Positions 21,051 to 32,958 of a DNA stretch of 64,000 nucleotides are shown one piece after another; position 1 is the stretch's first letter, and each line of letters opens with the position of its first letter. The stretch is taken from contig NC_073693.1 of the NCBI RefSeq assembly GCF_029784155.1, forward strand, positions 160,282,887 to 160,346,886, written 5' to 3'. The notes below the pieces were generated by a model. It worked only from the letters and a program-made list of their open reading frames with translations. It made no database searches and was not told where the DNA came from. The DNA comes from Uranotaenia lowii (lineage: Eukaryota; Arthropoda; Insecta; Diptera; Culicidae). Position numbers and translations under genes: made by a program.

Positions 21051-22932
21051 TAAGAAGAAGGCGTATCAATAGACAGCTCAAAGCTAGAACCGATTCTAAG
21101 CTACCCAGCTCCGACTACTCTGAAAGAAATGAGACGCCTGGTAGGAATGGTCGGGTTCTATAAGCAGTTTATACCGAGTTATAGCACAATTTTAGCCCCA
21201 ATAACTGATCTACTAAAAAAGTCAAAATCCAAACTTATCCAGACAAAAGAAGCGCATGAATCGTTCAATAAAATTAAGGTAGTACTCACCACACCTCCAG
21301 TTTTAGCAAACCCTGATTTTGATCTCCAGTTCGTCATAGAATCCGACGCGTCCGCGGTTGCAGCAGGGGCAGTGCTTGTCCAATATCAAGAAGGTATCCG
21401 TCGTCCGTTAGCTTTCTTTTCGAAGAAATTTTCAGCAACCCAGAAGAAATATTCCGCGATCGAACGAGAATGCTAGGCGGTGATTTTAGCGATCGGAAAG
21501 TTTCGACACTACGTTGAGGGAACCGAGTTCAAAGTAGTCACCGATGCCCAATCATTACGCTGGATGCATCAGGTGAGCGTTGAGGGAAATTCAGCTAGGC
21601 TCGCGCGGTGGGCGTTGAAACTCCAACAACACAATATGATCCTAGAATACAGAAAAGGAAAATTAAACATAGTCGCAGATGCATTATCGAGGCTTGAAAA
21701 ACCGGTAGACGTGTTTACGATCGACCTGCAGTTAGAAGACTTGAAGAAGCATATCGAGGCCGATCAGATCAAGTATCAGGATTTTAAAGTCGTGGGTGAA
21801 AATGTTTACAAATACGTCAACGATGGTAAGCTCAGATATTCGCGTTTTTCTTGGAAACTCATTCCTCCAAAATCCGACCAGTTGAAGATTATCGAAGCAG
21901 AGCACGGTGTAGCTCATTTCGGCGCCAATAAAACGTTGAAGAAAATCCAGGAGCAATATTATTGGCCAAAAATGAGCGTGGACGTTAAACGGTACCTATT
22001 GTAACGGGTGTGATACATGTAAAAGCGCGAAGTATCCAAACACTGCTAGATCTCCGCCTATAGGTCAGCAGAAACTTGCCACAATGCCATGGCAGGTTAT
22101 TTCGATGGAGTTTGTAGGCCCTTTTCCGCGATCTCGAGATGGTAATACAGTTCTACTGGTAATTACCGATCACTTCTCCAAATTCGTAATCATTCAACCG
22201 ATGCGAGATGCCAAAACAACAGCAGTCGTAAAGTTTGTTGAAAGCATGATCTTTTTGCTTTTCGGAGTCCCGGAAATACTCATTTCGGACAACGGTCCAC
22301 AGTTCAAATCCGCATTATTTGCCTTGTTACTAGAGAAGTATAAAGCTACTCATTGGAAAAATGCCGCGTATCATCCAGCTAATAATCCAACTGAGCGAGT
22401 AAACAGAGTTATAGTAGCAGCTATTCGTGCGTATCTGAAGGGTTCAAATCAAAAATGCTGGGATGAGAACATAAGCAAAATAGGAATGGCAATCAGAACA
22501 GCAGTACATGATTCAACAGATTTTACTCCGTACTTTATTAATTATGGAAGAAACTATATTAGTTCAGGCGAAGAATACGTAAGAATCCGCGAGAGAGGTG
22601 AAATTACCGAGATTAAGCCAGAAGAGTTAAACAATGATATGAAAAAAATATTTGAACAAGTAAGAAACAATTTAAAACAAGCATACGAACGTTACGGAAA
22701 ATATTACAACTTAAGATCTAAAGCGAAACTGCCACAATTCAATGTTGGAGAAATCATTATGAAGAAGAATTACTTTTTGTCGAACAAGGCAAAGAATTTT
22801 AATGCTAAACTGGCGGAAACATATTCACCAGCCAAAACAATAGCAAAGAGGTGTTCAAATTGTTATGAACTAGAAGATTTGAATGGAAAGCATTTGGGAG
22901 TATTTAGATCAGCTAATTTACAGCGGAAATAA
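21051..22932 (+). pseudogene. Ty3/gypsy pol, 5'-truncated (RT end, RNase H, integrase)
   Basis: The 3' two thirds of a Ty3/gypsy pol gene. Similarity starts at about 21054 within the RT thumb (EEGVSIDSSKLEPILSYPAP) and continues through LVGMVGFYKQFIPSYS. RNase H has IESDASAVAAGAVL, SAIEREC, VVTDAQSLRW and VADALSR. Integrase has the zinc-binding region (HGVAHFG ... CDTC), SMEFVGPFP, ISDNGPQFKS and HPANNPTERVNR. The first integrase catalytic position is Glu (MEF) where Asp is usual. Two lesions are seen: a TAG at 21474-21476 in place of the Trp of ECWAVI, and a 1-bp shift near 22002. Gag, protease and most of RT are absent. Confidence 0.88.
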
Positions 22933-24731
22933 ATTGTATACGGTGAATGGGAAAAGTCCTACCGTGGATGTGGGAAATTTTAGGAATTTTTTTATGCGAG
23001 ATATGATTCAAAGCCTCTGTGTTTAATGTTGAATCCGGAGAAATAGATTAAGAATCTATTGAGAAGGAACAGTAACAAAAGTGAAGGTAGTGCGAGTTTG
23101 CAAGAGGCAGTAAACGTTGACCAAATTGAACAGAAAGGATCATATCTTAGCATGGGAAAAAGTACAAAAATTTCACCCTTAATGTTGAATTTGCGATAAA
23201 AAAAATTTGTAGTAATTTGCCATAACATAATAAAAAAAATTTGTTTTAAAAATATTTAAAAGCTATGAAATACAACACAAGAACAAAAAAAAAACACCAG
23301 TTGGTATCAAAATCTGAATTTTTAATTTTATAAACTAGGTTCCAATCATCAAAGGATGATTGAAGGGTTGATTTAAAAGCATCAACATTCAACATTCTGT
23401 TTTATTATTGAAATATTTTTAAAGCTATGAAATACAACACAAGAACGGGAAAAAACAACAGTTGGTATGAAAATCTAAATTTTTATTTTATTATCTATGT
23501 TCCAATCGCCAAAGGATGGTTGAAGGGTTGGTTTGAAAGCACCAACAGGTATTCTGATTGATCTTGAAGCACTTACTTAAAAAAAAACAAATGAATAGGT
23601 TTCCAATCATCAAGTTTTGAAAATAAAATAGAGAACACACTTGTGCCCAACTTAATTTTACAATAACTGGTCTATCTCATGACCTATTATTTAAACTTCG
23701 GTTGTTCGTTTGATCAGCAACTGCGAAAGTGAAAAAGTGGCACAAATTTTCACAATTTTTAATGCTTCAACGATTAAATATTTGAAATTTGATTTGAACT
23801 AAGTATTCGACCGAACACTTCTCGAGACAAAACCACGACGAGACTGATGATGTCGGTGCCGTTTAGTTTGTTTCGAGAATTGGTTCGTGTTGCGGAGTAG
23901 TAGTGATAGTAGAGGAAGTATTCGACCAGGCAGATTTCAAGGCAAACCGACGATCAAATCCATAGAATTTGTGTCGTTTGTTTTGACCCTGAAATTTGGC
24001 CTAGGTCGCGGTGATTGTGAGAACGGTTTGATAGGAATAGGAGCGTACCAAGGGTTGTACCACTTTTTAATATAGAAGGAAGAGAAATTGGAGGAGTAGT
24101 TTATGGAAATAGTAGCACTTTGTTCGGGTGGTGATCTGAACAAGAAACAGTATTGGTTTTAGTTTAGATCGGTTCCCGGAGGTAAAACCTCACGGATTTT
24201 TTTTTGTAGCCAAGTAGTGACTAGGCAAGGAAGCAAAGCTTCAGTATTTTTCGTTGCGTTCGCCGGATTGTGATCTGGATATGCTTTTAAAGCAGTGGGT
24301 GGGTTGTTGTTCTTGGAGTGCCAAGAAGTTTTGGAAGTTGAAACAAATTAATTAGAAGAAATGAAAAGTGGTACAAGAAATGAAAGATGGATATGGTACG
24401 TTAGTTTAATGGTTTATGGGAAATAGAAGAAGAAGAAGAAGAAAGTAAAAGAGAAGAAAGAAAAGGAGCAGAACTGATCTAAAAATAGAAAGGTCGATCT
24501 GCAGATCGAGGAAATAGCACGTTATGTGTATGCCACAGTATTCGAATGGATAAATGTTGTGTCCTGAAATTGAAAATGGAGCCTTTGCATATGTAAGTCA
24601 TTTCTAATGTTTAGTAGGTATTTTAGTAAATAAAAAAAAATCCTCTGTCATATTTTTTTGCAGTAGTAGGAATTTTAGTAAATAAAAAAAATATTCCTCT
24701 GTCACATTTTTTTGCGTAAGTAGGGGTGTAA
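22933..24731 (+). other. Gypsy 3' region with internal duplications
   Basis: Non-coding sequence after pol, probably the 3' untranslated part of the same gypsy copy. About 150 bp is duplicated in tandem (23246-23398 and 23411-23560, with a fainter third start near 23580). Around 23810-23990 two GTATTCGACC segments start similar ~110-bp blocks. A ~55-bp unit containing TTTTAGTAAATAAAAAAA is duplicated at 24608-24720. No env-like ORF is seen. Confidence 0.45.
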
Positions 24732-25340
24732 TGTAACGTTGTTACAAAATGATCAAGAGGTTTAATAGATTGTTGTAAATTTTTGCAGCAATCGATTAGA
24801 TTTTTTTATACGATTGATTGCCGAACTTTCTTCCTTACGTTAATCGAGTCGAGGCATAGTTGCTCAATTTAAAAGTTCAGTTCAGTTCCGTTTAAAGTTA
24901 GAGTTGCGCCCCTAGTGGTGGGAGTTAGAATCACAATTTGGTAACCGATCGCCGTCCGATCATCCATCTCTCCGGGTTAACGGAATTTCTGACCAATTCC
25001 GAGAGATTACGAACGGATAATACATTTATTGTATTAGTGAGATTTGATTTCGTATTTACAATTTCCGGGGGTCAATACCCTCGTTTGCCAATAATTATTC
25101 TTTTCTCGAATTGTGCGGCAATCAGTTGATACGTTCGCCGAGTTCAAAAGTTTAAGTGATTTGTGATCTGAGCTATTGGATTAAGTTGGTTGAAATTGGT
25201 TGGAAATTACAGAGTAAGCTCACCACTAAAACCCGCAAGATTCTGTAAAATTAATTGCGTGAATTTAGTTACAGTTTCGAGAAAAAAAAGATACCGTGAC
25301 ACGGATAGATCGTCACTTTTGGTTCGTGAGTAATCTAACA
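24732..25340 (+). repeat. Candidate gypsy 3' LTR
   Basis: TGTAACGTTGTTACA at 24732 follows a short purine-rich AAGTAGGGG and resembles insect gypsy LTR starts. The end is uncertain, with a possible border near CTAACA at 25335-25340. There is no second LTR in the window for comparison, so the call rests on position and the TG start only. Confidence 0.35.
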
Positions 25341-26482
25341 TTTGATGGTTTGAAAGAGATTTCTTAAACAAAAATCCCTTTAGTGGCAGGAACCGAATTG
25401 GTTTGTCCCGATTGACATCAGGTTAGGGTAGGAGTGGTGCGAAAACCGTAAGTTACAAAAAAAAAAGATTTTGGAACAAATTTTCATTCGAAAAAAAATC
25501 TTTAGTCCGATACCAGGGTCGAACCCAGGTCCTCCAGCAGGGTGGAGATACTTTTTTGATTATCCTAAAAGGTAATCAACTAGGACCTAGAAAACTGTAA
25601 AGATCACCATTTAAGACCAAATTTGTAATTTGTGCGTTTCTCGTCTCGCTTGAAGGATTTTCCTTCAAGCGAAGATGTTACTTGTGGGTGCAGGAAGTGC
25701 CGATCAGCCAGATCGACGCTCTCCAGTGATTGGTCCCGTTACCCTAGGATCAGCGTCCAACCTCCCGCGCATTCGCGGACCCAGGTGGAAACGTCTGTTC
25801 ACCTGAGATCACCGGTGGTCGTCAATTGCCCCTGATCTCCCGGAGCCCGAAATCCAGTGGTACGACACGCAGGCAAACCACATCATCGCTCGGTTAGCAC
25901 GGACACACATCGTCAGAGGAAACTGACAGCATCGACCCAGTTAGCCGCCCGGAGGATAAGTAGCCGCTCAAATAAGGTCAGATCCAATTTGATTGTTCTG
26001 TGCTGTTCTAAAAATAACTCCGAAGTATCGATGGTATCTATTTAACAAACTTGGCTGAATTGTTAAAAATAGCACATGGTGTGCCGATAAAGAAGAATAG
26101 GTTCGATAAATTGGATCCCAAAATATCTGTTCAGATTTGAGGCCTAGGTGGTAAACAACATAAATACAAATTGTAAATCTGAATTTTCAGCTGGTTGTCG
26201 TACTTTGAGAGAAAAGTTTCATTATTGCTTGTTTCGCGTTGTAGGTTTTGTATCCCTGTTGGACAGATTTTCGAGTTAACTCTGGTGTAAATGAGTCTCG
26301 GATAGCGATTGGTTCGGGTTGATTTTTTTTGAAGGACTCGTCTTGAGGAGTCTAGCCGGGCACGAACGGAAATTGCTGCTTCACATACGATCACGATTGT
26401 CGCGTGCTCGTTCTGCGCTAAGTGGAGGCAGTTTATCAATCTTTAGATCAGCAAACTTCGAGAACCGTTACAAATCTACGAC
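25341..26482. other. GC-richer unassigned block
   Basis: A block at 25620-26040 is clearly richer in G and C than its surroundings. In one frame (from 25632) it reads DVTCGCRKCRSA followed by basic Ser/Arg-rich sequence with a stop at 25833. A CxCxxC arrangement can occur in retroelement Gag proteins, but the fit is weak. A B-box-like GGGTTCGACCC on the minus strand at about 25511-25528 has no matching A-box. No function is assigned. Confidence 0.3.
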
Positions 26483-26690
26483 AGATATTCCGCACTCATG
26501 TATATACCTGGCCAGCTGGCAACTGATTGAACATTCTTATTATATAGTCAGTTATAAGAGAAAACACATCGGCCACTTAGGGGATTAGAACCCAAAAGTT
26601 TTCTTGCCGATACCGGGAATCGAACCCAGTGCGCCTGGCATACCAAAACCAGACTCGCGCCAGCCTATCCGCTAGACCACATCGGCGCTT
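26483..26690 (-). mobile_element. tRNA-derived SINE, short copy
   Basis: Second copy of the SINE at 58019-58521, sharing over 200 bp through the body phrase CTGGCCAGCTGGCAACTGATT. The minus-strand tRNA-like head (26686-26606) has a perfect A-box (TGGTCTAGCGG), a perfect B-box (GGGTTCGATTCCC) and a 7-bp acceptor stem with one G-T pair, but its anticodon region is expanded to about 19 nt, so it should not work as a tRNA. A second B-box-like element follows the head. The copy is truncated at its 3' side compared with the one at 58 kb. Confidence 0.8.
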
Positions 26691-29600
26691 CATAGGATCT
26701 AAAAAGCTTCGTTTTGGTTCAAAACTCAAACGGAAAATTTTCGTTAGAGAACTTATAAATTGACACAAAAACAATTAGCAGGCTCAGTTCCACAAAAAAA
26801 AATCAAAATGATGCTCCATACAAACTTTAAAGTTCGAATTTAATCGTGTTAACTTACTTAAAAATTCTGCAAAAAATCATGGATGAGTTTTGAACCAAAA
26901 CAAAGTTTGAGGGTTTGAGAAATTTAAAAAATCACCCCAAATCGAGCCAGTCTACTGCACTATGCCAATCTAACTTCTGCAATATGTATAAAAGAATTCA
27001 GGCTTAAATTCATGTAAGCTATTCAGACAACCCATTCAATTTGCAAATGTTAAAAACCAAATGTATCTTATACATTATGACTAATTGTGAAACAATTATG
27101 ACTGAATTGTGTGGAGTAAATTTTTTTGGTTTCTCTGTAATTTTCTTATGTCTGTTTCGAGATTATTTTTTACTATATATTTAATGAAGCCGTGAAACGT
27201 TATTCTGATTCAAAATTAAATCATGAAATATTTTGAGATATTCATTAATAATCGAAACTTCAGTTACAAAAAGTTTTAATCAATTATTGAAGCGAAAAAA
27301 AATCGCTGATTCAATATAATTTTATTTCATTTTTTTTCCTTAAAGTCACCGCGAGCAATTTATTGAAACCATTTTCGTGTGGAAATGGCTGACTGACTCA
27401 ATGAGCTGAATGCCCATTATTGGGAATTAATTTTCGGCCCTTTTATCCCCCCGTTTATTTAAGTCTCAAATCCATTAGATTAAATAAGACAGGCGCCATA
27501 CTCGCCAACCTGTTTCAATTTGAAGCCGCCGGATGCCACTCTCTGTGGGACATGGCACGAGAGTAAGTCACTTGTGATTCCTCCCGAGCGACGGCCAAAC
27601 ACTAATTAGATTCCCCGGCCCATCCAGGTGAGCAGGGCTCCTTCTGGGTATCTTGGACTTTTCGTGATTTTGTGATGGGGCACGTTGCTGGATGAGGAGG
27701 GTAATTTTCCGCGCGGTTAAATCACATAAATGGCGAGTACCCAGTTGTAGGTACGATTTTTTTTACTTCGTTTTATTTTTCGTTCAACTTTTCTCGTTAG
27801 CTGCTCAGGGAGTTTAGCCCAAGCTGCTGCAGAAGCTGCAAATGTCAGAATGTCTAAGCTTACACAAGTGCTTGGTCTGCCCAGACACGATACCGAGGCA
27901 GAGAGAGGGATACTTTACACTCTGGAAAGGTACAAATCGACCCCAAACCAAATCGAATATAGGTAGATAGAAAATTAAAAAAAAAAAACGCTAGAAGAAA
28001 TAAACGAATAGGTATCGCACAGTCAGTGTAGCTTCGAGACTCGGACGATGTCGTGATAAAAGTTCGCGCATAGTTGAATGAATCCAAAGTTAGACACAGA
28101 CGCTGGAGAACATAATCTGCCCGTTTGTTGGTTCGGATTTGGAGAGGAGTTTATTGCGAGGTCTGCCAGGCCATTATGCTCTGAGGGGGTACTGAGTTGA
28201 TTATGTAATCCAGAAATAAATAAACTTTGTCGAGAAGTTGGACAAAGAGAAGTTGGATACCAGTATGATCTTACTGGAAAGACAAACTTTTAGCTAGACT
28301 TAACTTCTTCAAAGGTAGTTAAACGTAGCAACAGTTTTGTGAAATATCAAGAGGGACATAGAAAAGGTCTCAAAATTGCCAAGTAAACATATTAGATAAT
28401 CAAAATTTTTAATGATATGTCAGAAGCTCGAGATAGCAATCTGCCCACAATAGTTTCCCAAAGTTCTAGATTAGGGTCTCAGCCAAATGGGGCATGTAGA
28501 ATTTTACAAACCGACCATAAACATTTTGTTCATTGGCCCAGAAAAAGACTTGTGTAAGATTTCAGCTCGATCGGACTTGATTAATGGGTACCTCAAAGCG
28601 CTCTAAGTTTTGGTTAATTGACCCTTAAAAATCACCGAACAAAAGGAAATCGGAAAAATCGAAATTTTATTTTGATGCCAAATGACTCAATAATGCATCG
28701 TCGGCCTCTGGTGTTCTGAAAAAAAATTTGTTTGGTCATGAATCGAACTTCATTTTTTCGAAAAAACCCTTAAATCAATAAATTCCGAAAATCACAATTT
28801 TAATTTTGGTATCAAATGACTAAGAAATGCAGAAAAAGTCAGCACTTTTGCCCAAAAAATAGCCGTTTTTAGGAAAATCAGCAAAAAAAAAAAATTTAGG
28901 AATCTTTGTATTTTGACGTTTTATGCATTTTTAAGTCATTTGGTACCAAAATTCAAATTTCAATTTTTCCTTTAGTTTTCCCTTTTGTAACATTAATCAC
29001 ATTTATCAACAAGGAAAATTTTCATAACATTATCGATGATTTCGTAAAATTATTTAGCATACAAAACTGGTTTTAACGTTTGAGAGCTCGAATATGTTTA
29101 ATTTGGTTTAAACCAAACAATGTTCTAGACTGTTGATTTGGAATTTCAATTTCCTCAGAATATCTATTTTCTGGAGACCTTCCACAATTAGGACTTTTAC
29201 ACATGAGCTGGTAGCACTTGGAAAGAAATGGTTGACTTTACGAGAAAGTTAATATTTCATCTTTGTGTGAGACACGAATGCCACAAGGATGGTAAAGTGT
29301 TATTAATAAAACCTCAAAAAACAAAATCTTCGTTTGGGTAAAGATTTTATGTAAAAATTATAGTCATATAAGCCTTTTCAGAAAAAAATATCATAAACTC
29401 ATCTAAGCGATGAATTAAAAACTGTAACTCCAATTTTGTTTATTTGTTGTAGTTTACCTCTAAGAAAATATCATGATCATGATCCAGAATCGAATTCCGG
29501 TATCACAAATCAAGAGCAGCATCAACATATTCTTTAATAACTATGTAATATTCCTTCAAGAATAAATTTCAACGATAACGCCACATTGCCAATCTTCGTC

Positions 29601-30797
29601 TGTGTAGGTCTTATTCAGATTTGCTTAATGTCTGATTTGCCCTTCTAAATCGTCACCAGCAATGGAATTAAGGAATAATTTTCTAAAAATCAATAGTGTC
29701 GTTTGAAATGCCACACTTATCACAGCCGAGATGCTTAATGACAACGATCGTTCCAAGCGACAGCTCCTACCTGAATCACATTTCACGAATTCTGGTTGAT
29801 TCGAGATTTGCTTACAATTTGCGAGAATCGGCATAACACTACACCTAGGCTTGTTATTTTAATAGCATTCAGAATAGGACATGTCGAGCTTCCCTCACTG
29901 ATGCTATGCCAGCAAATCTTTCTTTACATTACATTTGAATACCAATGCTGATGGATCTTGTTCGCTTAATTAAGGACAGCCTTGTTTGTCCCAGTTAAGG
30001 GAACTTTGCTTGAAAAGAATTTTTGTGATCAACAGACTTTTGGGGTTTGTTTCCGAACTGAAGTAGAACCTACTGTCATTTTTTATTTGTGATTTCCTTT
30101 ATATAAATATGGTGGAAAATTTATTAAAAATAAAAGAACACAAATACCCGGAAAATGGTTAACCCACATGAAGCGATTGATTCGACAAATGGGACCATTT
30201 CATAAATGCCATAAACTCTGGCATCGCCCTCCGCTGAAAGAAGGAAGAAATTCTCAGATTTTTTTTGTACCCGCCAAACAATTAGTATGCAATTTAGTAA
30301 TCACAAATCGGTCATAAATTGACCGCAAAATTGTGACTTGTCGTCTGCGCTTCTCGTTGTTGTTGTTATTATTTTCGTTGTCACCGTTGATGTCGGTTTG
30401 CTGAGCAAAATGGAGGCGCGAACAGATCGCCAACTTTATGACCGATTGTATGCAAATCAATGGACTAAGTACGCTGCTTGAGGAACTGCGAATGTTTTCT
30501 TCTAGGCGTACTACTCCACATTTTACAAAAAGATATGTGCGAAGACTTAAGCTCAAGGCGTTTAAACTTAAGCTCTATGGTAAGGAAGATAAAACTGATA
30601 TGCTATGCATAGGGCATTGTGATTAACATATTAAATCTAGGCGCTAGAAATGATTCGAATTCTAATATATTGATCACCAGTGAATTATCGCTTGGATGTG
30701 ATAAATGGATTCGGAATTCCACCACAAAATGATAATGTCTATTAAATATGGTTTAAGGCTTATTAAATTAATTGTGTTTGATGATATTAACCTGCTA
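26691..30797. other. No gene found; unique island plus interspersed repeats
   Basis: 27340-28240 is unique-looking, of more even composition and free of recognisable repeats; it may be regulatory. 28478-29000 carries repeat-like sequence: a phrase around TTGGCCCAGAAAAAGAC recurs in altered form near 47360, and a ~40-bp AAATGACT-centred motif occurs three times (about 28661, 28790, and inverted at 28923). The rest to 30797 is AT-rich. The ORFs are short and unrecognised. Confidence 0.4.
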
Positions 30798-32056
30798 AAG
30801 GGTGATACGGTCAAAATTTGGTCAATATCAACTTAACGTATTTCTTTCAATTTTGCATTTAAAAAACCTGAACACCCCTCGTTTTGAAGGTGTGTGTGTG
30901 TGGAATGTTGCTCCTGTTTTGAATTTGGAATTCACTCTTCAGTTGTCAAAATGCCGTCCAAGGAAGAAGAGCAGCGTATCAAAATTTTGCTTGCGCATCG
31001 CGAAAAACCGAGCTACTCACACGCAAAGCTGGCAAAATCGCTAAAAGCTGCCAAATCAACCGTTACATATGTAATTAAAGTGTTTGGGGAACGTTTGTCG
31101 ATAGCCAGGAAGTCTGGATCGGGGGGAAATCGAAAACCGGAAGCCGCTGAGACGACAAAGATAGTTGCCGGTAGTTTCAAGCGAAACCCTAACCTCTCTC
31201 TCCGAAATGCCGCAAATAAGCTGGGTGTATCGTCTACAACCGTGCATCGAGCCAACAAACTAGCCGGACTATCGACTTACAGAAAGGTAGTGACTCCAAA
31301 TCGCTATGATAAACAAAATACGACGGCCAAAGCGCGATCCCGGAGGCTGTACACGACGATGCTGACAAAGTTTGACTGCGTAGTAATGGACGACGAAACC
31401 TACGTCAAAGCCGACTACAAGCAGCTTCCGGTACAGTAGTTTTATACGGCAAAAGGAAGGGGAAAGGTAGCAGATATTTTCAAGCACATGAAACTGTCAA
31501 AGCTCGCGAAGCAAGCCATCTGTACCTGTGGCTTGAAAAGGAGCATTTTCATAGCTTCCGGGACTGTCAGCAGAAAAATTTACGCGAAAGAGTGTTTGAA
31601 TAAACGTCTGCTGCCTTTCCTGAAGAAACACGGTTGTTCCGTACAGTTTTGGCCGGATTTGGCATCTTGCCATCACGTTAAAAAGGCCATGGAGTGGTAC
31701 GCCGCCAACAACGTGCAGGTGGTTCCCAAGGACAAGAACCCTCCCAACACGCCAGAGCTCCGCCCAATTGAGAAATACTGGGCTATTGTCAAGCGGAACC
31801 TAAAGAAGGCCAAAAAAACTGTTAAGGACGAGCAGCAGTTCAAGGCAAACTGGCTTTCTGCGGCGAAGAAGGTGGACAGGGGTTAAGCGTAAGACGCGGC
31901 AATTCGGATTTGGAAAAGCGGAAGCCTAACTGAATATTTTTGCTGAATTTTATACTAATTTAACTTGAAAAAGAAATTTAATTTGATTTTTTAAATAAAC
32001 GATTTCACCGATTTACACGCGTTTTCCCTTGACCAAATTTTGACCGTATCACCCTT
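30798..32056 (+). mobile_element. ITmD37E-type mariner element
   Basis: A 1259-bp Tc1/mariner-superfamily element. The ends AAGGGTGATACGGTCAAAAT are inverted and match for at least 27 bp, and TA flanks both sides (30796-30797 and 32057-32058). It encodes one transposase, dead in this copy. The D37E spacing places it in the ITmD37E group described from mosquitoes. Both TIRs look intact, so it could be mobilised by a working relative. Confidence 0.92.
30951..31929 (+). pseudogene. D37E mariner transposase, one stop and one frameshift
   Basis: Cut-and-paste transposase of about 325 codons starting MPSKEEEQRIK. The N-terminal helix-turn-helix region (SHAKLAKSLKAAKSTVTYVIK, then LSLRNAANKLGVSSTTVHR) binds TIRs. 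Catalytic residues are visible: first Asp in VVMDDETYVKAD, second in FWPDLASCHH, Glu in LRPIEKYW, with 37 residues between the last two. A TAG at 31437-31439 follows LPVQ, after which the same frame continues with FYTAKGRGK. Near 31877 a run of four G shifts the frame, and the expected C terminus (KRKTRQFGFGKAEA, stop at 31927) is in the next frame. A few residues may be missing around SKLAKQAICTCG. Confidence 0.9.
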
Positions 32057-32328
32057 TACTATACAAAATACTAAAAACAGTTACAAAGGTTGTGTTTACA
32101 TGAGATCGCTACAAAAAATTACTTTTTGCTCCCATATGTTTTTCGATGCCTTTTGGGTCACCAAGCATAAGTGTAAAATTTTTATGATTTGGTTGATTCC
32201 TGAGTTAGCTCAACACGTTGCAATTATGTATGGAAATTTGTATGGAAGAAGAAAATTTTGCTCATTTGATTATCCAGAAAATTCAAATAAGCTTGAAATG
32301 CCATTGATCTTTGATTTTTGGTTTAGAC

Positions 32329-32826
32329 TAAGGTTGCCAGAATTTTTTCCACTCCCATCCGGGCCTAGCAATTCCGGGCATTTTTTCAAAAAAACCTGGC
32401 GAAATCCGGGCATGGATTTCAATTTTTCAAATCCAAAAACCGGACAAAAACCGGGCAAAATTCAGATGTTATTCTATATAAAAGCAAAGAAAAAATGCTA
32501 AAAAATCGAAATTAGAATTTTATCAATGTAATTGCAGACTTCCAACAACTTTTTGGAACACTTATATATTTAAAGGTTTATAAAAGTAAATCAGCGAAAT
32601 TATTTGAAACAACCGTTGAAATTTTCCATACCGATAATCGATTTTGCTGAAACTTACTCAAAAACTTTGTTTTTTTTTGTTTCTTTGTGAAAATTGTGAA
32701 AAAATCCGGGCAATATCCGGACTTTTTTCACGATATCCGGGCAACCGGGCCGGACCGGACTTTCTCGAAACTTTGCATCAAATATTCGGGCAAACCCGGA
32801 TAAAACCGGGCAATCTGGCAAACTTA
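32329..32826. mobile_element. CCGGG-rich MITE with 8-bp TSD
   Basis: A 498-bp element with ends TAAGGTTGCCAG and CTGGCAAACTTA. It is flanked by GTTTAGAC (32321-32328) and GTTTAGAT (32827-32834). The interior is full of CCGGGCA, CCGGGC and CCGGAC words. There is no ORF. The 8-bp duplication fits the hAT superfamily. Its right TSD is at the same time the left TSD of the hAT element that begins at 32835. Confidence 0.75.
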
Positions 32827-32958
32827 GTTTAGATCAGGGGTTTTCAGATCGTGCTCCGCGGAGCACTTGATGCACGTAAGCAACGAAAATCATAAACCAA
32901 CTTTGAAAAACTCTGATATTTTTTTATCGTTATCGTTCAAAAAATCACAGGGCATATA

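Noticed and set aside
25505..25590. Possible tRNA gene on the minus strand
   Set aside because: It has a B-box-like GGGTTCGACCC but no A-box, and the arms do not fold into a cloverleaf.
26606..26686. Functional tRNA gene
   Set aside because: The boxes and acceptor stem are good, but the anticodon loop is about 19 nt and a second copy with the same body exists, so it is a SINE head.
30254..30556. 100-codon minus-strand ORF
   Set aside because: Its Asn run comes from a GTT/ATT repeat. No conserved feature was recognised.
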